Below are positions 38,761-49,619 of a stretch of 64,000 nt of DNA, in pieces (position 1 is the stretch's first letter; the number at the start of each line of letters is the position of its first letter). Location: positions 186,001 to 250,000 of the forward strand of contig JAPWGK010000026.1 of NCBI GenBank assembly GCA_029641185.1. Direction: 5' to 3'. The translations under genes were made by a program, and so were the position numbers. Source of the stretch: Pseudofabraea citricarpa (taxonomy: Eukaryota; Ascomycota; Leotiomycetes; Helotiales; Dermateaceae). Below the pieces are notes generated by a model, which worked only from the letters and a program-made list of their open reading frames with translations, made no database searches and was not told the origin of the DNA.

Positions 38761-40449
38761 ATGTCCTCCTTCTTCACAATTCCCGGAGCGCAGAAGAAGC
38801 GGAAGAGACCAGAAGGAACAGAACCACCAAAAAAGCGATTCGCAACCTCCAAAGCCCCATCGAGAGAGTCTAAACCAAAGGCCCCTCCAAGAAAACCGCA
38901 GCGGGACGAGTCAATTTCAGGCAGCGATTCGGAAAGCGACGATGCTGCTCCTCAAGATGATCCAGATACTTCGGGATCTGAAAGTGGAGAGGAGGAGACT
39001 GCTGCAGAGAGACGTCTGCGACTTGCTGAGCGCTACTTAGAAAACATCCGCGAAGAGGTCGTCGACCCTGAAGGATTCGACGCTGAGGATATAGATAGGG
39101 ATTTGATTGCAGAGCGATTGAAGGAGGATGTTGCTGAGTCCAAGGGACGCATATACCGAAAGCTGGCTGGCGAATTGGCTTTTACAGAAGCTAGACATAG
39201 CCGCTTTCGAAATAATACTGAGACGGTCACGGCTATAGCGACTTGCGCACCATGGGCGTATACGGTATCTAAAGACATGGCCCTTACGAAGTGGAAAATT
39301 CAAGATTTACCGTCTGAACAATACAAGAGCAAGAAAAAGAAGAAGAAGAGTTGGAAGCCTCCACCACCCAAGCGAGTTCCAGAACAAGTAGCTTATGTGC
39401 GAGGAGATCGGAGAAAGGCCAAAGACAACGCATACCAAGGTCATGTGGATGCTATATTATGTGTAGCAGCTTCGCAAGACGGCAAGTACGTGGTAACGGG
39501 TGGAAGAGACCGAAGAATCATCGTGTGGGATGCATCAACATTAAAACCACTTCGCGTATTCTCGCAACATCGAGATGCAGTTACCGGGCTCGCCTTCCGT
39601 CGTGGTACCAACCAAATGTACTCAGCTTCCAAGGATCGTACAATCAAAGTCTGGAGTCTCGATGAGCTCGCCTACGTCGAGACCCTTTTCGGACATCAAG
39701 ATGAAGTAGTTGATGTCGCTGCACTAGCACAAGAGCGATGCGTCAGTGTTGGAGCACGAGACCGCACAGCTCGCCTGTGGAAAGTTGTAGAAGAGACACA
39801 ACTCGTATTTCGCGGCGGTGGAAGTGGCCGAAAAGCCAAAGGTAGCGTACTCGAAGGCTCGATGGATAGAGTGGCATTACTTGACGAAGAGATGTTCGTA
39901 ACGGGCAGTGATAACGGCTCACTGTCCCTCTGGACAATGCACAAGAAGAAGCCTATCTTTACACTCCCTCTAGCACATGGACTTGACCCTCCTTTATCGC
40001 CAGAAGAAGCTTCAGCAGAAACTCATCCTTCTCTCAGTATCGTACCGCCTGCGCAACCCCGCTGGATCACTGCCTTAACTACCATCCCATACTCAGACAT
40101 CATTCTGAGTGGGAGTTGGGACGGACACGTACGGGCCTGGAAACTAAGCGAAGACAAGAAGAAGATCAAGGAGATCGGTGCCGTATCATCTTCTGCCGAA
40201 GAGGGTGAGGAAGTTGGATCTGCCAAGGGTGTCATCAACGACATCTCAGTCTTTGAGCGTGGCGATCGAGGCAAGGATGGTGTATGTATCGTAATAGCTA
40301 CAGGCAAGGAACACCGATTAGGGAGCTGGCAACGCCGTGCCATTCCAGGCGCGAGGAACGGCGCTGTCGTGTATGAAGTCGAGAGGCTTGCCGAGGAGAA
40401 GGAGAAGGAGCAAGAGAAAAAAGTCAACGGGCTCGTAAAAGATTCATGA
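38761..40449 (+). CDS. RRP9: U3 snoRNP-associated WD40 protein RRP9 (U3-55K)
   Basis: Nucleolar WD-repeat protein of the U3 box C/D snoRNP, needed for 18S pre-rRNA processing. 562 residues in one exon. The N-terminus has a basic nuclear-localisation stretch (KKRKRP and KKRF) and a long acidic Ser/Asp/Glu region. The family's conserved block RLAERYLENIREE is followed by WD repeats: YQGHVDAILCVAASQDGKYVVTGG, VFSQHRDAVTGLAFR, LFGHQDEVVDV and later SGSWDGHVRAW. The tail is Lys/Glu-rich. The true start is the ATG at 38761 (MSSFFTIPG); the frame is open 135 bp further upstream but with only a GTG. Confidence 0.95.
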   Translation: MSSFFTIPGAQKKRKRPEGTEPPKKRFATSKAPSRESKPKAPPRKPQRDESISGSDSESDDAAPQDDPDTSGSESGEEETAAERRLRLAERYLENIREEVVDPEGFDAEDIDRDLIAERLKEDVAESKGRIYRKLAGELAFTEARHSRFRNNTETVTAIATCAPWAYTVSKDMALTKWKIQDLPSEQYKSKKKKKKSWKPPPPKRVPEQVAYVRGDRRKAKDNAYQGHVDAILCVAASQDGKYVVTGGRDRRIIVWDASTLKPLRVFSQHRDAVTGLAFRRGTNQMYSASKDRTIKVWSLDELAYVETLFGHQDEVVDVAALAQERCVSVGARDRTARLWKVVEETQLVFRGGGSGRKAKGSVLEGSMDRVALLDEEMFVTGSDNGSLSLWTMHKKKPIFTLPLAHGLDPPLSPEEASAETHPSLSIVPPAQPRWITALTTIPYSDIILSGSWDGHVRAWKLSEDKKKIKEIGAVSSSAEEGEEVGSAKGVINDISVFERGDRGKDGVCIVIATGKEHRLGSWQRRAIPGARNGAVVYEVERLAEEKEKEQEKKVNGLVKDS

Positions 40450-41041
40450 TAGGTTGGTAGAGAGCATGCATGTCACTGATTTCTTTTGCTTGATTTGATA
40501 CGGGTGTGGCATAGCTATCGGAGTTCTTTCTGTGTGTCTCTGTCTGTCTGTCTCCTCGTTTTTCTTCTTCTCTTTTTTTGTGTATGGGATTTTTGTGGAA
40601 AGACAAAAGAGAAAGAGAGGATTCGATTTGACTTGATTTTCAATGAAAAGAGACAGGGACGGAGTCTTTTGATTTTCCTACCATCTACCTATATACCTGC
40701 TCACTCGGCTCAGTCAGTCTTCTCGCTCGCTTGCTCGCTTGTCTTGTCATGTCTTGTCACGTCACGTCTTGCGTTTATGTTTACAAAGAAAAGAGACAAA
40801 ATCCCCCTTCCTCAGGAGAATAATATTCCACTCCAATGATAGATACCTAGGTAGCCAGCAAAAGAAACAGAACAGGACAAAGAAATCACATCACTTCTCC
40901 AACGCACGAGTCCCTCAATCCAAGTAGCAAGTGAGTGAGTGATACACGCATGATATCAACCCCCATGATATATTTTTAAAGTTTCTACCTACATCTACAG
41001 AACAGATCATACATACAACAAATCGGCCCGCAGCAGTTGGT
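40450..41041. other. 3' spacer, pyrimidine-rich
   Basis: Between the convergent ends of RRP9 and SAD1. CTCGCTTG- and GTCTGTCT-type short repeats around 40540 and 40720; no gene seen. Confidence 0.5.
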
Positions 41042-42625
41042 TTATTTCTTCTTCCGCCGCTCCCAGACTTGGAGGTAGCTCTCTCCGAGGTACAGCAGCT
41101 CGCTCTGCGTCTCCTCGACGAACAGGTCCTGCACCACGACCCACTTATCGCTCGCGCGGTCACGCATCTGCACCTTCCACTGCTTGCGCTCGCCCTCGCC
41201 CTCGCCCTGCCGCCCGATCACGGCCTCGTGCACGATGTTCGCCACGAGGTCATACCAGATCGGCTCACCCGGCGGGTGGTGTTTGGGAGACGGCTGTACG
41301 TAAGGCGCCATGTCAAGATTCCGCGCGTCGAACGTGACGATGGTCGGGTTCCGCTCCGTCACGAACTTGTTTTGTGAGAAGCGCTTGATGTGGAAGAGGA
41401 GGTATGGTGGGAGGGGGTGCAGTAGGCGGTATCGCTTCCGCTGGCTGAGATGCTCTTGGGCTTTCAGGCCGTCGTATTTCGAGAGGATGGATGTGAGTGG
41501 TATTTGTGGGATGATATTGCGTTCTAGCTCGTCTTGAAAGAGAGGGGCCGCCGGCAGATCGAGTGTCAGCATCATGTATCGATTCTCTTCCGTCTTCACC
41601 TCGGCGGCCTCTTCGAATCGTAAGCGATCTCCTGCATCGGCTTTTGCTGTGATGGCTTGACTTTCGATTTTGAGTTTGCCTTGGAACACTTTCTGGATCA
41701 TGCTGCTTCCAGGTTTGCTCTTGCTTCCGCCAAGCGCAAGATGCATATTATTGAGGAACCAGCTGAGGAACTCTACCGGGTCGGATTGGTTCGTCAGCGT
41801 GAACTTCTTGTTGGATTTCAGAGAAATTTCTTGTAGAAGCTCGTGCGGCGAAACGTGTGATTTGAACGCTCGCGGGTTCCAGATTTTACGGAATAAAATA
41901 GACACCCTCTTGATCAACTCCGGCTTGGAGGAGAAATCCTCAAGCATAAAGAAATTCCGCAGCGGAGGAACATGCGATAGTGCCTGAACCACAACATTGA
42001 AATAATCGTTCTCCTTGATGTTGTTCATGCCCACGAATCCGGGCGTATACTCCTTCCCTCCCAATGTCCAGGACTTCTTAGCTTCGCGATCCATCGCAAT
42101 CACCTGCTCCTTGCTATATCTTGGATCCGACACGAACTTGATATCCTCTAAACTCTTGTTCTTCACCTCGTAGCCTTCGGGTAACACATAGACCTTCTGG
42201 GTCTGCATGTTGATATACACATGATGCCCAACCTCCAGCGCATGGAAATATGCATGCGTTTTCTCTCCGCGTCCTTGGAAGTATTTCCCACAGACTAGGC
42301 ACGCATATACGTTGATATTCGACAGCGAAACCGAGCAGAGCTTCTCGAAATCGAAATCCAGCACGCTGCGATGAATTGTGTCGAGGTAGAGATCATCGTA
42401 GCCTTCCAGAGGCGCGTCCTGCCGCGTCGCCTTAAACTCGCTCTCTTCTATCTCATCGATCGCCGTCTGCGATTCAATGGGTGGTGAGGGTAGCTCTTTG
42501 GCTCGCGCTGGGAGCTCAGCGCCATTGTGCAGCTCGTGGAAGTTCTCGATGTACGCTTTCTTCGATACGGGCGAATCCGTACCGGCGATCTCCTCGAGGG
42601 ATTCTACGGCTTTCCGTTTCGACAT
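41042..42625 (-). CDS. SAD1: tri-snRNP splicing factor SAD1/USP39, inactive ubiquitin hydrolase fold
   Basis: Pre-mRNA splicing factor that stabilises the U4/U6.U5 tri-snRNP; nuclear. 527 residues in a single exon. After a polar N-terminus comes a zinc-finger UBP domain (VYACLVCGKYFQGRGEKTHAYFHALEVGHHVYIN). The ubiquitin-hydrolase fold begins with GFVGMNNIKENDYFNVVVQAL, where the position of the catalytic cysteine is occupied by Asp, as in human USP39, so no protease activity is expected. NQSDPVEFLSWFLNNMH and LFHIKRFSQNKFVTERNPT continue the fold. The start at 42625 gives MSKRKAVES. Convergent with RRP9. Confidence 0.96.
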   Translation of the reverse strand: MSKRKAVESLEEIAGTDSPVSKKAYIENFHELHNGAELPARAKELPSPPIESQTAIDEIEESEFKATRQDAPLEGYDDLYLDTIHRSVLDFDFEKLCSVSLSNINVYACLVCGKYFQGRGEKTHAYFHALEVGHHVYINMQTQKVYVLPEGYEVKNKSLEDIKFVSDPRYSKEQVIAMDREAKKSWTLGGKEYTPGFVGMNNIKENDYFNVVVQALSHVPPLRNFFMLEDFSSKPELIKRVSILFRKIWNPRAFKSHVSPHELLQEISLKSNKKFTLTNQSDPVEFLSWFLNNMHLALGGSKSKPGSSMIQKVFQGKLKIESQAITAKADAGDRLRFEEAAEVKTEENRYMMLTLDLPAAPLFQDELERNIIPQIPLTSILSKYDGLKAQEHLSQRKRYRLLHPLPPYLLFHIKRFSQNKFVTERNPTIVTFDARNLDMAPYVQPSPKHHPPGEPIWYDLVANIVHEAVIGRQGEGEGERKQWKVQMRDRASDKWVVVQDLFVEETQSELLYLGESYLQVWERRKKK

Positions 42626-43207
42626 CGTGGCAGGTTGTGAGAACGGCTGTTTTACTGCTGTTTACAAAGAAATCCTGGTGGTTGCCTTTTCGAATTCCAG
42701 CCTTGCGCTAGTGTCGGACACGTGATATTGATATCCATATCATATTCTTTCATGGACTCATGCGTCATCTACACTCAAGATATGAGGAGTTGCATATGCT
42801 CGCTTTCAATTTGTTCTTTTGACAGGGTATAGCAGCTTTCATAACGACTTGACTGCTGTTTTTTAAATGCTATGTCGCATATCCAGAGTTTTACTATCAA
42901 CAATCTCAATTTCTGCATATCTCCCAGCTGTTGAGTAGTCGAATAAATTGAACCAAGCAAGAAAATCTCTATTACATACTTGATACATAAATCTACCTCT
43001 ATATTTCTATCATATTAAATCTACCCGATCTTATGCTAGCTATACTATACTCTGCCTTTCAAAATCCAAAATTTTACAAAAGCCCAGCATGTACTCCATC
43101 CTTTTTTTTATCCGTCCATCTAAATATATAGCCCCAAAAATGAGATACCTGTAAACCAACCCATCTGCATCCATCCAAGAACCCTTTTATACACCCATCT
43201 ATTCCAA
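42626..43207. other. spacer between SAD1 and aquaglyceroporin genes
   Basis: AT-rich, no gene recognised. It holds the SAD1 promoter and the aquaporin 3' flank. Confidence 0.5.
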
Positions 43208-45352
43208 TCACTGGATAATCTTCTCGCCCTCGCCCTGCCCTCTGTCATCGCCCCGAACCTTGCGAACCTTCCTCTTAATCCGTCCGCTCCACTTCCTCTT
43301 CCACTTCGTGCCCGCTCTCTTCATTCTTCTCCTCGGGTAATTCACCGGCGACTCACCTCCGACGAAGATAGCTGCATCGTAGAGGAAGCCACCGAGGATC
43401 GCGCCAGAGATCGTTGCTAACCAAGGCCCGTAGACCCAATATGCATTGCGGAAGACATCAGCACCATACCCGAGCGCCATGACAGCAAGACGAGGTCCTA
43501 AGTCTCGCGATGGGTTGAGAGCTGCTCCTGTGTTATATCCGAATGCCATACTGAGTACTACGATTACGAGGCCGATGATGAAGGCGGACATACCGGCTCC
43601 AGGAGGTGCGTTCGTATCGTCTCCCATGGCGAGAACGGCGATGGCGAGGATTGCAGTCCCTGTGAATTCGTTGAAGAATGCTGTGGATCCATCGACCCAG
43701 GAATTGCGGGGATACGTGATGAAACTGCCCAGGGTGCCGGAATCCATCAGGGAAACGCCGGAGCCAGCGAATGTCACGATGTCTTTCTGGTAGATGCCGA
43801 AGGAGATGAGTGCTGCGATAAAAGCTCCTACAATTTGTGCGAGGACGTAGATTGGTACTTTGCGGAGTGGGAAACCTCGATAGATCCAGAGCATGATAGA
43901 GATGGATGGGTTCAGATGGGCTCCGGATATGCCTCCTGCTACGTAGATACCTACCATAGTTGCGAGTCCCCATGCCCAACATGTCGAGGCTGAATCGCCT
44001 GCTGTTGAGGAAGATGTTGTCACAGCTAGGTTTGCGCAGAATCCAAGAGTTAACTGACATGTGACCTTTTCTTTGGTTAGTTCTTTAATTCTACCCAGAT
44101 TCCGAAGATGAAGACTTACAGCTAGCAGCTCAGCGAGTGGCTCACGGAATTGTAAACGGATCACCGACCAATGCGTATGTAAGTTATGAACCTCATCATC
44201 TTCATACGTTGGTATGGCGATCTCTTCGTGCCATTCATGCTCATCGCCTTGATCGTTGTCATGTTCAGTTGTTGCTGATGCAGCATCATCTGGATACCAG
44301 CCACCGGCTTCTGGCTGTGCTGAATCACCACCTTGTAACGAGCTATGCGTATCCTGTGGTACGAGATTCTCCTCCTCTTCCGTCAAGTCCGGGAATGGCG
44401 TGATGCGTGTAGAACCTGATCTTCCCAATCCCGCTGCAGCGTTAGTTGGAGACGAACCATCATAAGCTTGTAGGAGACTATTTTCTCTCCTTCTCCGTGT
44501 TTCTTGAAGTTGCGAGGTAATCTTTCCAAGACGTAATGTAGGTTCGATACGGCCTTGTTCTAAATCAACATCTTCTACGGGCCTCTGATCGCTTTCTGCC
44601 ACTGCCGTGTCAATCTTCAACTCACTTCTCGTCGGAACCATACCAGGACGCAGAACACGAGGAAGTGGCCCGGCTAAACCCCATACTGGACGTGTATTTA
44701 CCGGTTGGTCATATGCTGGATTCAATTGTGCGTATCCTGGGTCGACGTATGGCTGGTTTAGAGCGACCACCTCCTGGACAACTGGCGAACCAGCCAAGGA
44801 GAAATTTATCGATTGAGCATCTCCAGCTACCCCGCTGGCGATTCCCGTGTTCATAACCGACCGACCCGATACCGTCCCTTTTCTTCGCATACTGCCTTGG
44901 GTCCGGAATGTGGTGGTTCTCCGCCTCATGCCGGGAGATACAAACCGAGCACTTTCTGCTTGGGGAGATACAGCTCTTGATTCTGGTATGGGCATCATTC
45001 TCTCCTCCTCGTCTTTACTCTCCCTCTCGTGACTTGGCAGGTGTGCCAATTCGGCCTGTTCTCGTGTGGACAGAGAACGTCCTCGTGGTCGACTACTAGA
45101 TTCTATCGTGGGTGAAGCAAAGCGTGCACGTTGTTGTGAGGGCATTGTTGGAAACCGTCGAATCCCCGGCACTGGCTCACTGGAGCTAGGAGGTGTTCTG
45201 CTTCTCAAGGCTCGAATTGCTGGAGGTGGAGTAATGCTTCTGGTAGCTCGAATTGGTGCTGGTGCCGGTGAGGTACTTGACTCTGGAGCTGGAGTCTCGT
45301 CCACATGCTGCTCTTCTCCGCCATCCCCTGGTGTCTCCTTGATGTCTTCCAT
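43208..45352 (-). CDS. aquaglyceroporin (MIP family, Yfl054-like) with long N-terminal extension
   Basis: Membrane channel for glycerol and water. A hydrophilic, Ser/Pro/Arg-rich N-terminal extension of roughly 390 residues precedes the six-helix channel. Pore motifs: SGAHLNPSISIMLW (first loop, NPS in place of NPA) and GAALNPSRDLGPRLA (second loop, NPS-R-D). The Asp after the Arg is the mark of glycerol facilitators rather than pure water channels. The basic C-terminal tail is rich in Arg and Lys. One intron, 44054-44121, falls just before TM2; reading through it would insert about 23 extra residues into the membrane region. Long N-terminal extensions are usual for the Yfl054 group. The extension probably carries regulatory phosphorylation sites (inference). 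Confidence 0.92.
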   Translation of the reverse strand: MEDIKETPGDGGEEQHVDETPAPESSTSPAPAPIRATRSITPPPAIRALRSRTPPSSSEPVPGIRRFPTMPSQQRARFASPTIESSSRPRGRSLSTREQAELAHLPSHERESKDEEERMMPIPESRAVSPQAESARFVSPGMRRRTTTFRTQGSMRRKGTVSGRSVMNTGIASGVAGDAQSINFSLAGSPVVQEVVALNQPYVDPGYAQLNPAYDQPVNTRPVWGLAGPLPRVLRPGMVPTRSELKIDTAVAESDQRPVEDVDLEQGRIEPTLRLGKITSQLQETRRRRENSLLQAYDGSSPTNAAAGLGRSGSTRITPFPDLTEEEENLVPQDTHSSLQGGDSAQPEAGGWYPDDAASATTEHDNDQGDEHEWHEEIAIPTYEDDEVHNLHTHWSVIRLQFREPLAELLAVSLHLRNLGRIKELTKEKVTCQLTLGFCANLAVTTSSSTAGDSASTCWAWGLATMVGIYVAGGISGAHLNPSISIMLWIYRGFPLRKVPIYVLAQIVGAFIAALISFGIYQKDIVTFAGSGVSLMDSGTLGSFITYPRNSWVDGSTAFFNEFTGTAILAIAVLAMGDDTNAPPGAGMSAFIIGLVIVVLSMAFGYNTGAALNPSRDLGPRLAVMALGYGADVFRNAYWVYGPWLATISGAILGGFLYDAAIFVGGESPVNYPRRRMKRAGTKWKRKWSGRIKRKVRKVRGDDRGQGEGEKIIQ

Positions 45353-47223
45353 TGTCCCTCCTCTTCAAAACGAGTGTGCTCAACCAATTGGTCTGGTAAC
45401 GAATGACTGCAGTACTCTCCTCTACTCGAGCAAAGGACCTACAGATGCAACAAGCAACCAAAAATATCGAGTGATGTACAGGAGTGAAGAGGGGAGGAAA
45501 AGAAAAAGGAATACTTGGGCCGCATAAAAGACCGTACATAGCATACGAAGGGAGAGCTCGGCGTCTGGCCTAGACAACGAATCGACCCCAAGAAATGACG
45601 CGTTCTGCAATTGACTGGCAGCAGTCCCCAGAAAACACACTTTGGTCCACTCTAGCCCAGCGAAAAGACGAGAAGAGAAAAATGAGAAATCCCACCGAAA
45701 CTCTTCCGCTTGGCGGGCTCCACCAGCACTGATAAGTGACGGGAATACCGCAACGAACCATTCGTGAAAGAGTGGACCGTCGTGCAATCAAGCTTTGGGC
45801 CCCTTTTTCTACTCTCCTATTTTTGGCCGGGCATTCCTCCTCCACGGCGACGTGGTGCTTTGGTCGTCGAGGCTCGTCGGGATGAGCTGGTTCGTCATGG
45901 AACGTCGTCCGGCCATCCGCGTGTCGTCTCGCAGATCCGGAATCCCCCTTTCTGGCTGCCCGAGTGGAACCATCTGCTGACCACGTGATGACCAGGTCAG
46001 GATCATATCACGAATCGGATGGAATCCGCCATGCAGAAGATCTCGATCAGCATGTGCATCGTAGCTCTTGGGGTACGAGGTAAATGGAGGCTAGAGCTCT
46101 CTTCCCAGCGCTTCCGGGGTGGCGAATCCATATCTGGTGACGAAATAAAGGCGTGATATCCCGCATGTTGGAGCTGCATTCACCCAGCGTCGAGTATATG
46201 ATCGTCTCTGTCACCTCTTAGCATCGCTTGCTTTCGTCTGAGGATCATCAGAGGAATGGTGACTCCGTATGATCTCTGCACTTGACTGAGACATATTGTC
46301 TGAGCAAGTAAATCAGTCTGAGAGTCACATCAGTCACACCCGAAAGAATATAGAACGATGTGGCTTTCAGAGGATTATATCGTCTCTCTAAGGAGATTAT
46401 CTCGTCGCAATGCGATCCATGATAATAACATTCATGTCGAGATTTAGGTATTCGCCGTAAGATTGTAATAATATCGGGGTGACGGGGTTCCATTCCTTCT
46501 CGCTTCCACTCGCATAGCCAAAGACATATCTTAGCGAGCGCGGAGATAGTGAGAAGTGAATCATCCCGAGTCTGGTGGTAATTAGTGAATCAATTGTTAA
46601 TGGTTCCGAGTTATTCAAAGGATGGGTTAGGTTATACAACCTTTAACACAGCTTAAATAACCTTCAATCATGTGACATTAGCGCTTATATTAAAGATATA
46701 CTTCTTATCGTGACTTATATCGTAAACATTATTTGCGTTGTACACTATTATAAGCTGTTAGTATATAATATATTAATGTATAAGTCTTATAATTATATTT
46801 GGGACAAGTGTACTTGTAATTTTATATATATGTTATAATATAGCTGTATATAGAACAAGTATAGGGTTTAGCACAGCTGTATTTAGTGGCCTCTTCAAGT
46901 TTGATACAAACCACAGCGGCATGTGATTAAAGGCTAGATGGCCCAACCCTTAAAAAAAAAAGCAAAGAACTTTTTCCAAGAAGGGGCGGAGGAGGACTAG
47001 GAAATAGGCTCAGCCTCCACAAGTCGAGAGGTTATGACTCAGACCGAGCGAGCGAGTCTTCTAGGCGTCCTATGATCAGAGTATCAGTCAGGTTCGCGGG
47101 AACAAAAAAAAAACTTCTTCTGGTATGAGAGTGGCCAAGTATAGACTTCGGGTGCTCCCTGGCTATTTTCTTTCGAGCAAAGAAAGAAAAAAGATATAAG
47201 AATAAATCAGGTTGTAAACGATA
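45353..47223. other. intergenic with AT-rich patch
   Basis: Divergent promoter region of the aquaglyceroporin and the dioxygenase. From about 46620 to 46900 the sequence is strongly AT-rich (TTATAT, TATAATATAT), resembling an old mutated repeat. No gene seen. Confidence 0.5.
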
Positions 47224-48050
47224 ATGGGCGCTAGACCACCATCACGCGAGAAGCGACAGCTCAAAGCAGACCGATGTATCCACGTTATTACCTCACTTCT
47301 CTCACCTACAGAATGCGAGGACCTCGTCAACTCTCATACGGATCTCACACACCACGAAACGCTATACGCAAAACGCAATCGAGAGGTGTTCCACGACGAG
47401 AAGTTCTCGGAGCGGGTATGGGAGAGGATCCGAGTATTCTTCGACGGCGAGAAGGTGCGGGACGACGATGGTGAAGAATGGGAGATCCAAGGATTGAATG
47501 ACGTCTGGCGATTCGTCAGGTATGATACTGGTAAGTATCTCCATCAATGCAAGCGAGGGAGAGGGAAGGAATAGAGTAACAGTATCTAGGTGGTGTATTT
47601 AGTCCACATACCGACGGCACTCGGCTGGCAACTGTCGACTCTCAATCATTCATGACGATCAACATCTACCTCAACACAGTCGCCGAGTCGAATGGAGGCG
47701 CGACACGCTTTCTTCAAGCAGTCAATCCCGATTCGGAAACCGGTCGTCAAAGTACCCTCCTCGCGAAAGTCCAACCCGTGCAGGGAACTGCGGCCATCTT
47801 CCGTGACGATGTCCTGCATGATGGGGAGGAGTTGACGGACGGGGTAAAGTATCTGCTCAGAACCGACGTTATGTACACTCGCGTTCTACCGTTTGATTTC
47901 GAGAGGCTGGCGGGAAAGATGGAGAGTCAAAAAGAGAAAGGAGAGAAGGCTTTGGAGATTGCTCTTGGTCTTGAAGAGGCTGGGAATCGTGATGAGGCGG
48001 TGAAGTGGTATAAGAAGGCTTTCCGCTTGTGTCCGGAATTGGATGTATAG
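47224..48050 (+). CDS. 2-oxoglutarate/Fe(II) dioxygenase, prolyl 4-hydroxylase type
   Basis: Predicted non-heme iron oxygenase of 255 residues. The jelly-roll core shows SPHTDGT (the H-x-D iron ligands), LHDGEEL (distal His) and KYLLRTD (basic residue that binds 2-oxoglutarate). The sequence FMTINIYLN before the distal His is typical of prolyl 4-hydroxylase-like (P4Hc) domains. The C-terminus after the oxygenase core contains a helix pair with a TPR-like look ([31 protein letters not shown]). No signal peptide is seen, so it is probably cytosolic. One intron, 47531-47589, sits just before the iron-binding motif. The substrate is unknown. Confidence 0.9.
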
Positions 48051-48099
48051 CAATTAATCGTTGAGGGGAGGGCGGACTATAAAAATGTATTAGATGAGG

Positions 48100-48605
48100 A
48101 TGAAAACACAAGGGAGGCTAATTTTTCAATAAATGGGTAGAATAATAGCTAGCTCGAATGTGGCCTGAGGAAATTAGTAATTCACATGATTATAAGCTTA
48201 CAACCAAAATCAAAATCAAGTTCTATTACCTACTTATTTTATCGGCGAATATCTGATATATTATACTAGATAGTTTGAACTTACTAAAATACCACCTGCA
48301 GGCTATTATAAAGGTGCTATAGCCTGTAACACGATACTAAGGCTTTAGGATAAAGGTCTATTATCTTTAATTAGGTAATAGCTTATATATAAAAACGATA
48401 ATAATTTCTAGGAGGCTTATTTATACTTATATAATTGATTTATTACCTATCTAGGTACTTATAGGTGTATATACTTACTTGTTTAAGTAGGTATCTAAGG
48501 AAGTTAATTAATTTACTAATATGAATAAGTATAAATATATGACAAACTAATTATTATAAGGACGTATAAGAATGTAATATTACAATATAACCACAGGCTT
48601 TGGTA
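48100..48605. other. AT-rich block, probable mutated repeat
   Basis: From about 48170 the composition is strongly AT, with many TTATA and TACTTA words and no open frame. It contrasts with GC-balanced genes on both sides. Confidence 0.6.
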
Positions 48606-48609
48606 GTTT

Positions 48610-49466
48610 CTATTCCTTTCTCTTCGCGATTATCCGAGCGGCATGGGACTTCAGACGCGTAAGGAGCATAATAAGAGTTTGGTAACGGGTCTTCATCGTA
48701 TCGCGGAGCCAGAAGTGTAAAGTCTCCGAGCCGAACAACTGGGAGAAACGAGGGTCTGTAAGAGCCGACTGCAGCTCATCAGAGATTCCCAGACGTGTCA
48801 TGGCTTGTGTAGCTGGGAGATGATTCAATGGCGGGGAATTCAACCTCAAAAGGTTTGCGAGTGCATATCTAGAAGCCCTCGGAGTTAGCAGGAGTCAATG
48901 CTAGAGAATGTAATGGGTTTGAAAATTAAAAATTACTTGCCGCATGAGGTCGTCGGGGTTTTGTTCGGGGTCGGGTCGCGTTACCCAGTTCTCAAAAATC
49001 TCCCCAGCTACTTTCCCCGTGTACCCAATGAACTCGAGCGCTGCAATACTCTCACTGCTTTCAGGTAGGTCGATTGGGGGCTTGTTCGACGGGTCGAAGG
49101 CATGAGTCCGAACAGAGACAGACGCAGACGCACTGGAGCTTGAGGAGCTTACACTTCCACGGATGGAAGGCGGGGCTATATATCGCAGTCAGCGGTGAAA
49201 CCCTCAGAGAAATAGTGAATGACAATAATGATGATAATGATGATAATAATGATAATGATGATAATAATGATAATGATGATAATGATGATAATGATATCAT
49301 GTCAATCCCGTGTCAAGTTTAAATAATATACCAAGGGAATAAATCACTTACTAAGAATAGAAGCGCTAACTTTTCTCTTCCCATCGACTGGCTTACTCAA
49401 GAAGATGTGTTCTTCTTCAAGTACCCGGACCTCCTCTACATCAAGAGTAAAAGGTAGCGGCTCCAT
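48610..49466 (-). CDS. hypothetical protein, 202 residues, three exons with a GC-AG intron
   Basis: No family recognised. Exon 1 (49352-49466) encodes MEPLPFTLDVEEVRVLEEEH, exon 2 (48941-49175) a Ser-rich stretch then ALEFIGYTGKVAGEIFENW, and exon 3 (48610-48868) a basic helix-rich end. Intron 1 (49176-49351) is a normal GT-AG intron swollen by an ATGATA-type microsatellite. Intron 2 (48869-48940) has donor GCAAGT and acceptor TTCTAG, a GC-AG intron. Only this donor keeps the frame (LMRYALANL); the nearest GT would shift it. Exon lengths sum to a multiple of three. It lacks a signal peptide and membrane segments. It lies between two AT-rich blocks, so it may be lineage-specific. Confidence 0.7.
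49222..49296. repeat. ATG/ATA trinucleotide microsatellite inside intron 1
   Basis: Runs of ATGATAATG units for about 75 bp, entirely within the first intron of the hypothetical gene. Confidence 0.9.
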
Positions 49467-49619
49467 TATAAAGATGGCAGTAAGGATGAATGAAAAAGGT
49501 ATTATAATAGGGATCTGGATTAGCAGGGGAGAGATAAACAGTTGTAGGTGGAAAAGAGAGGAGGGAGGTTCATTGCAGGACGAGAATATTTATAGGAGTA
49601 AACTTGTGCGAGCAGGCTA

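Noticed and set aside
41042..42625. SAD1/USP39 as an active deubiquitinase
   Set aside because: The catalytic Cys position holds Asp, as in the known inactive splicing-factor orthologs.
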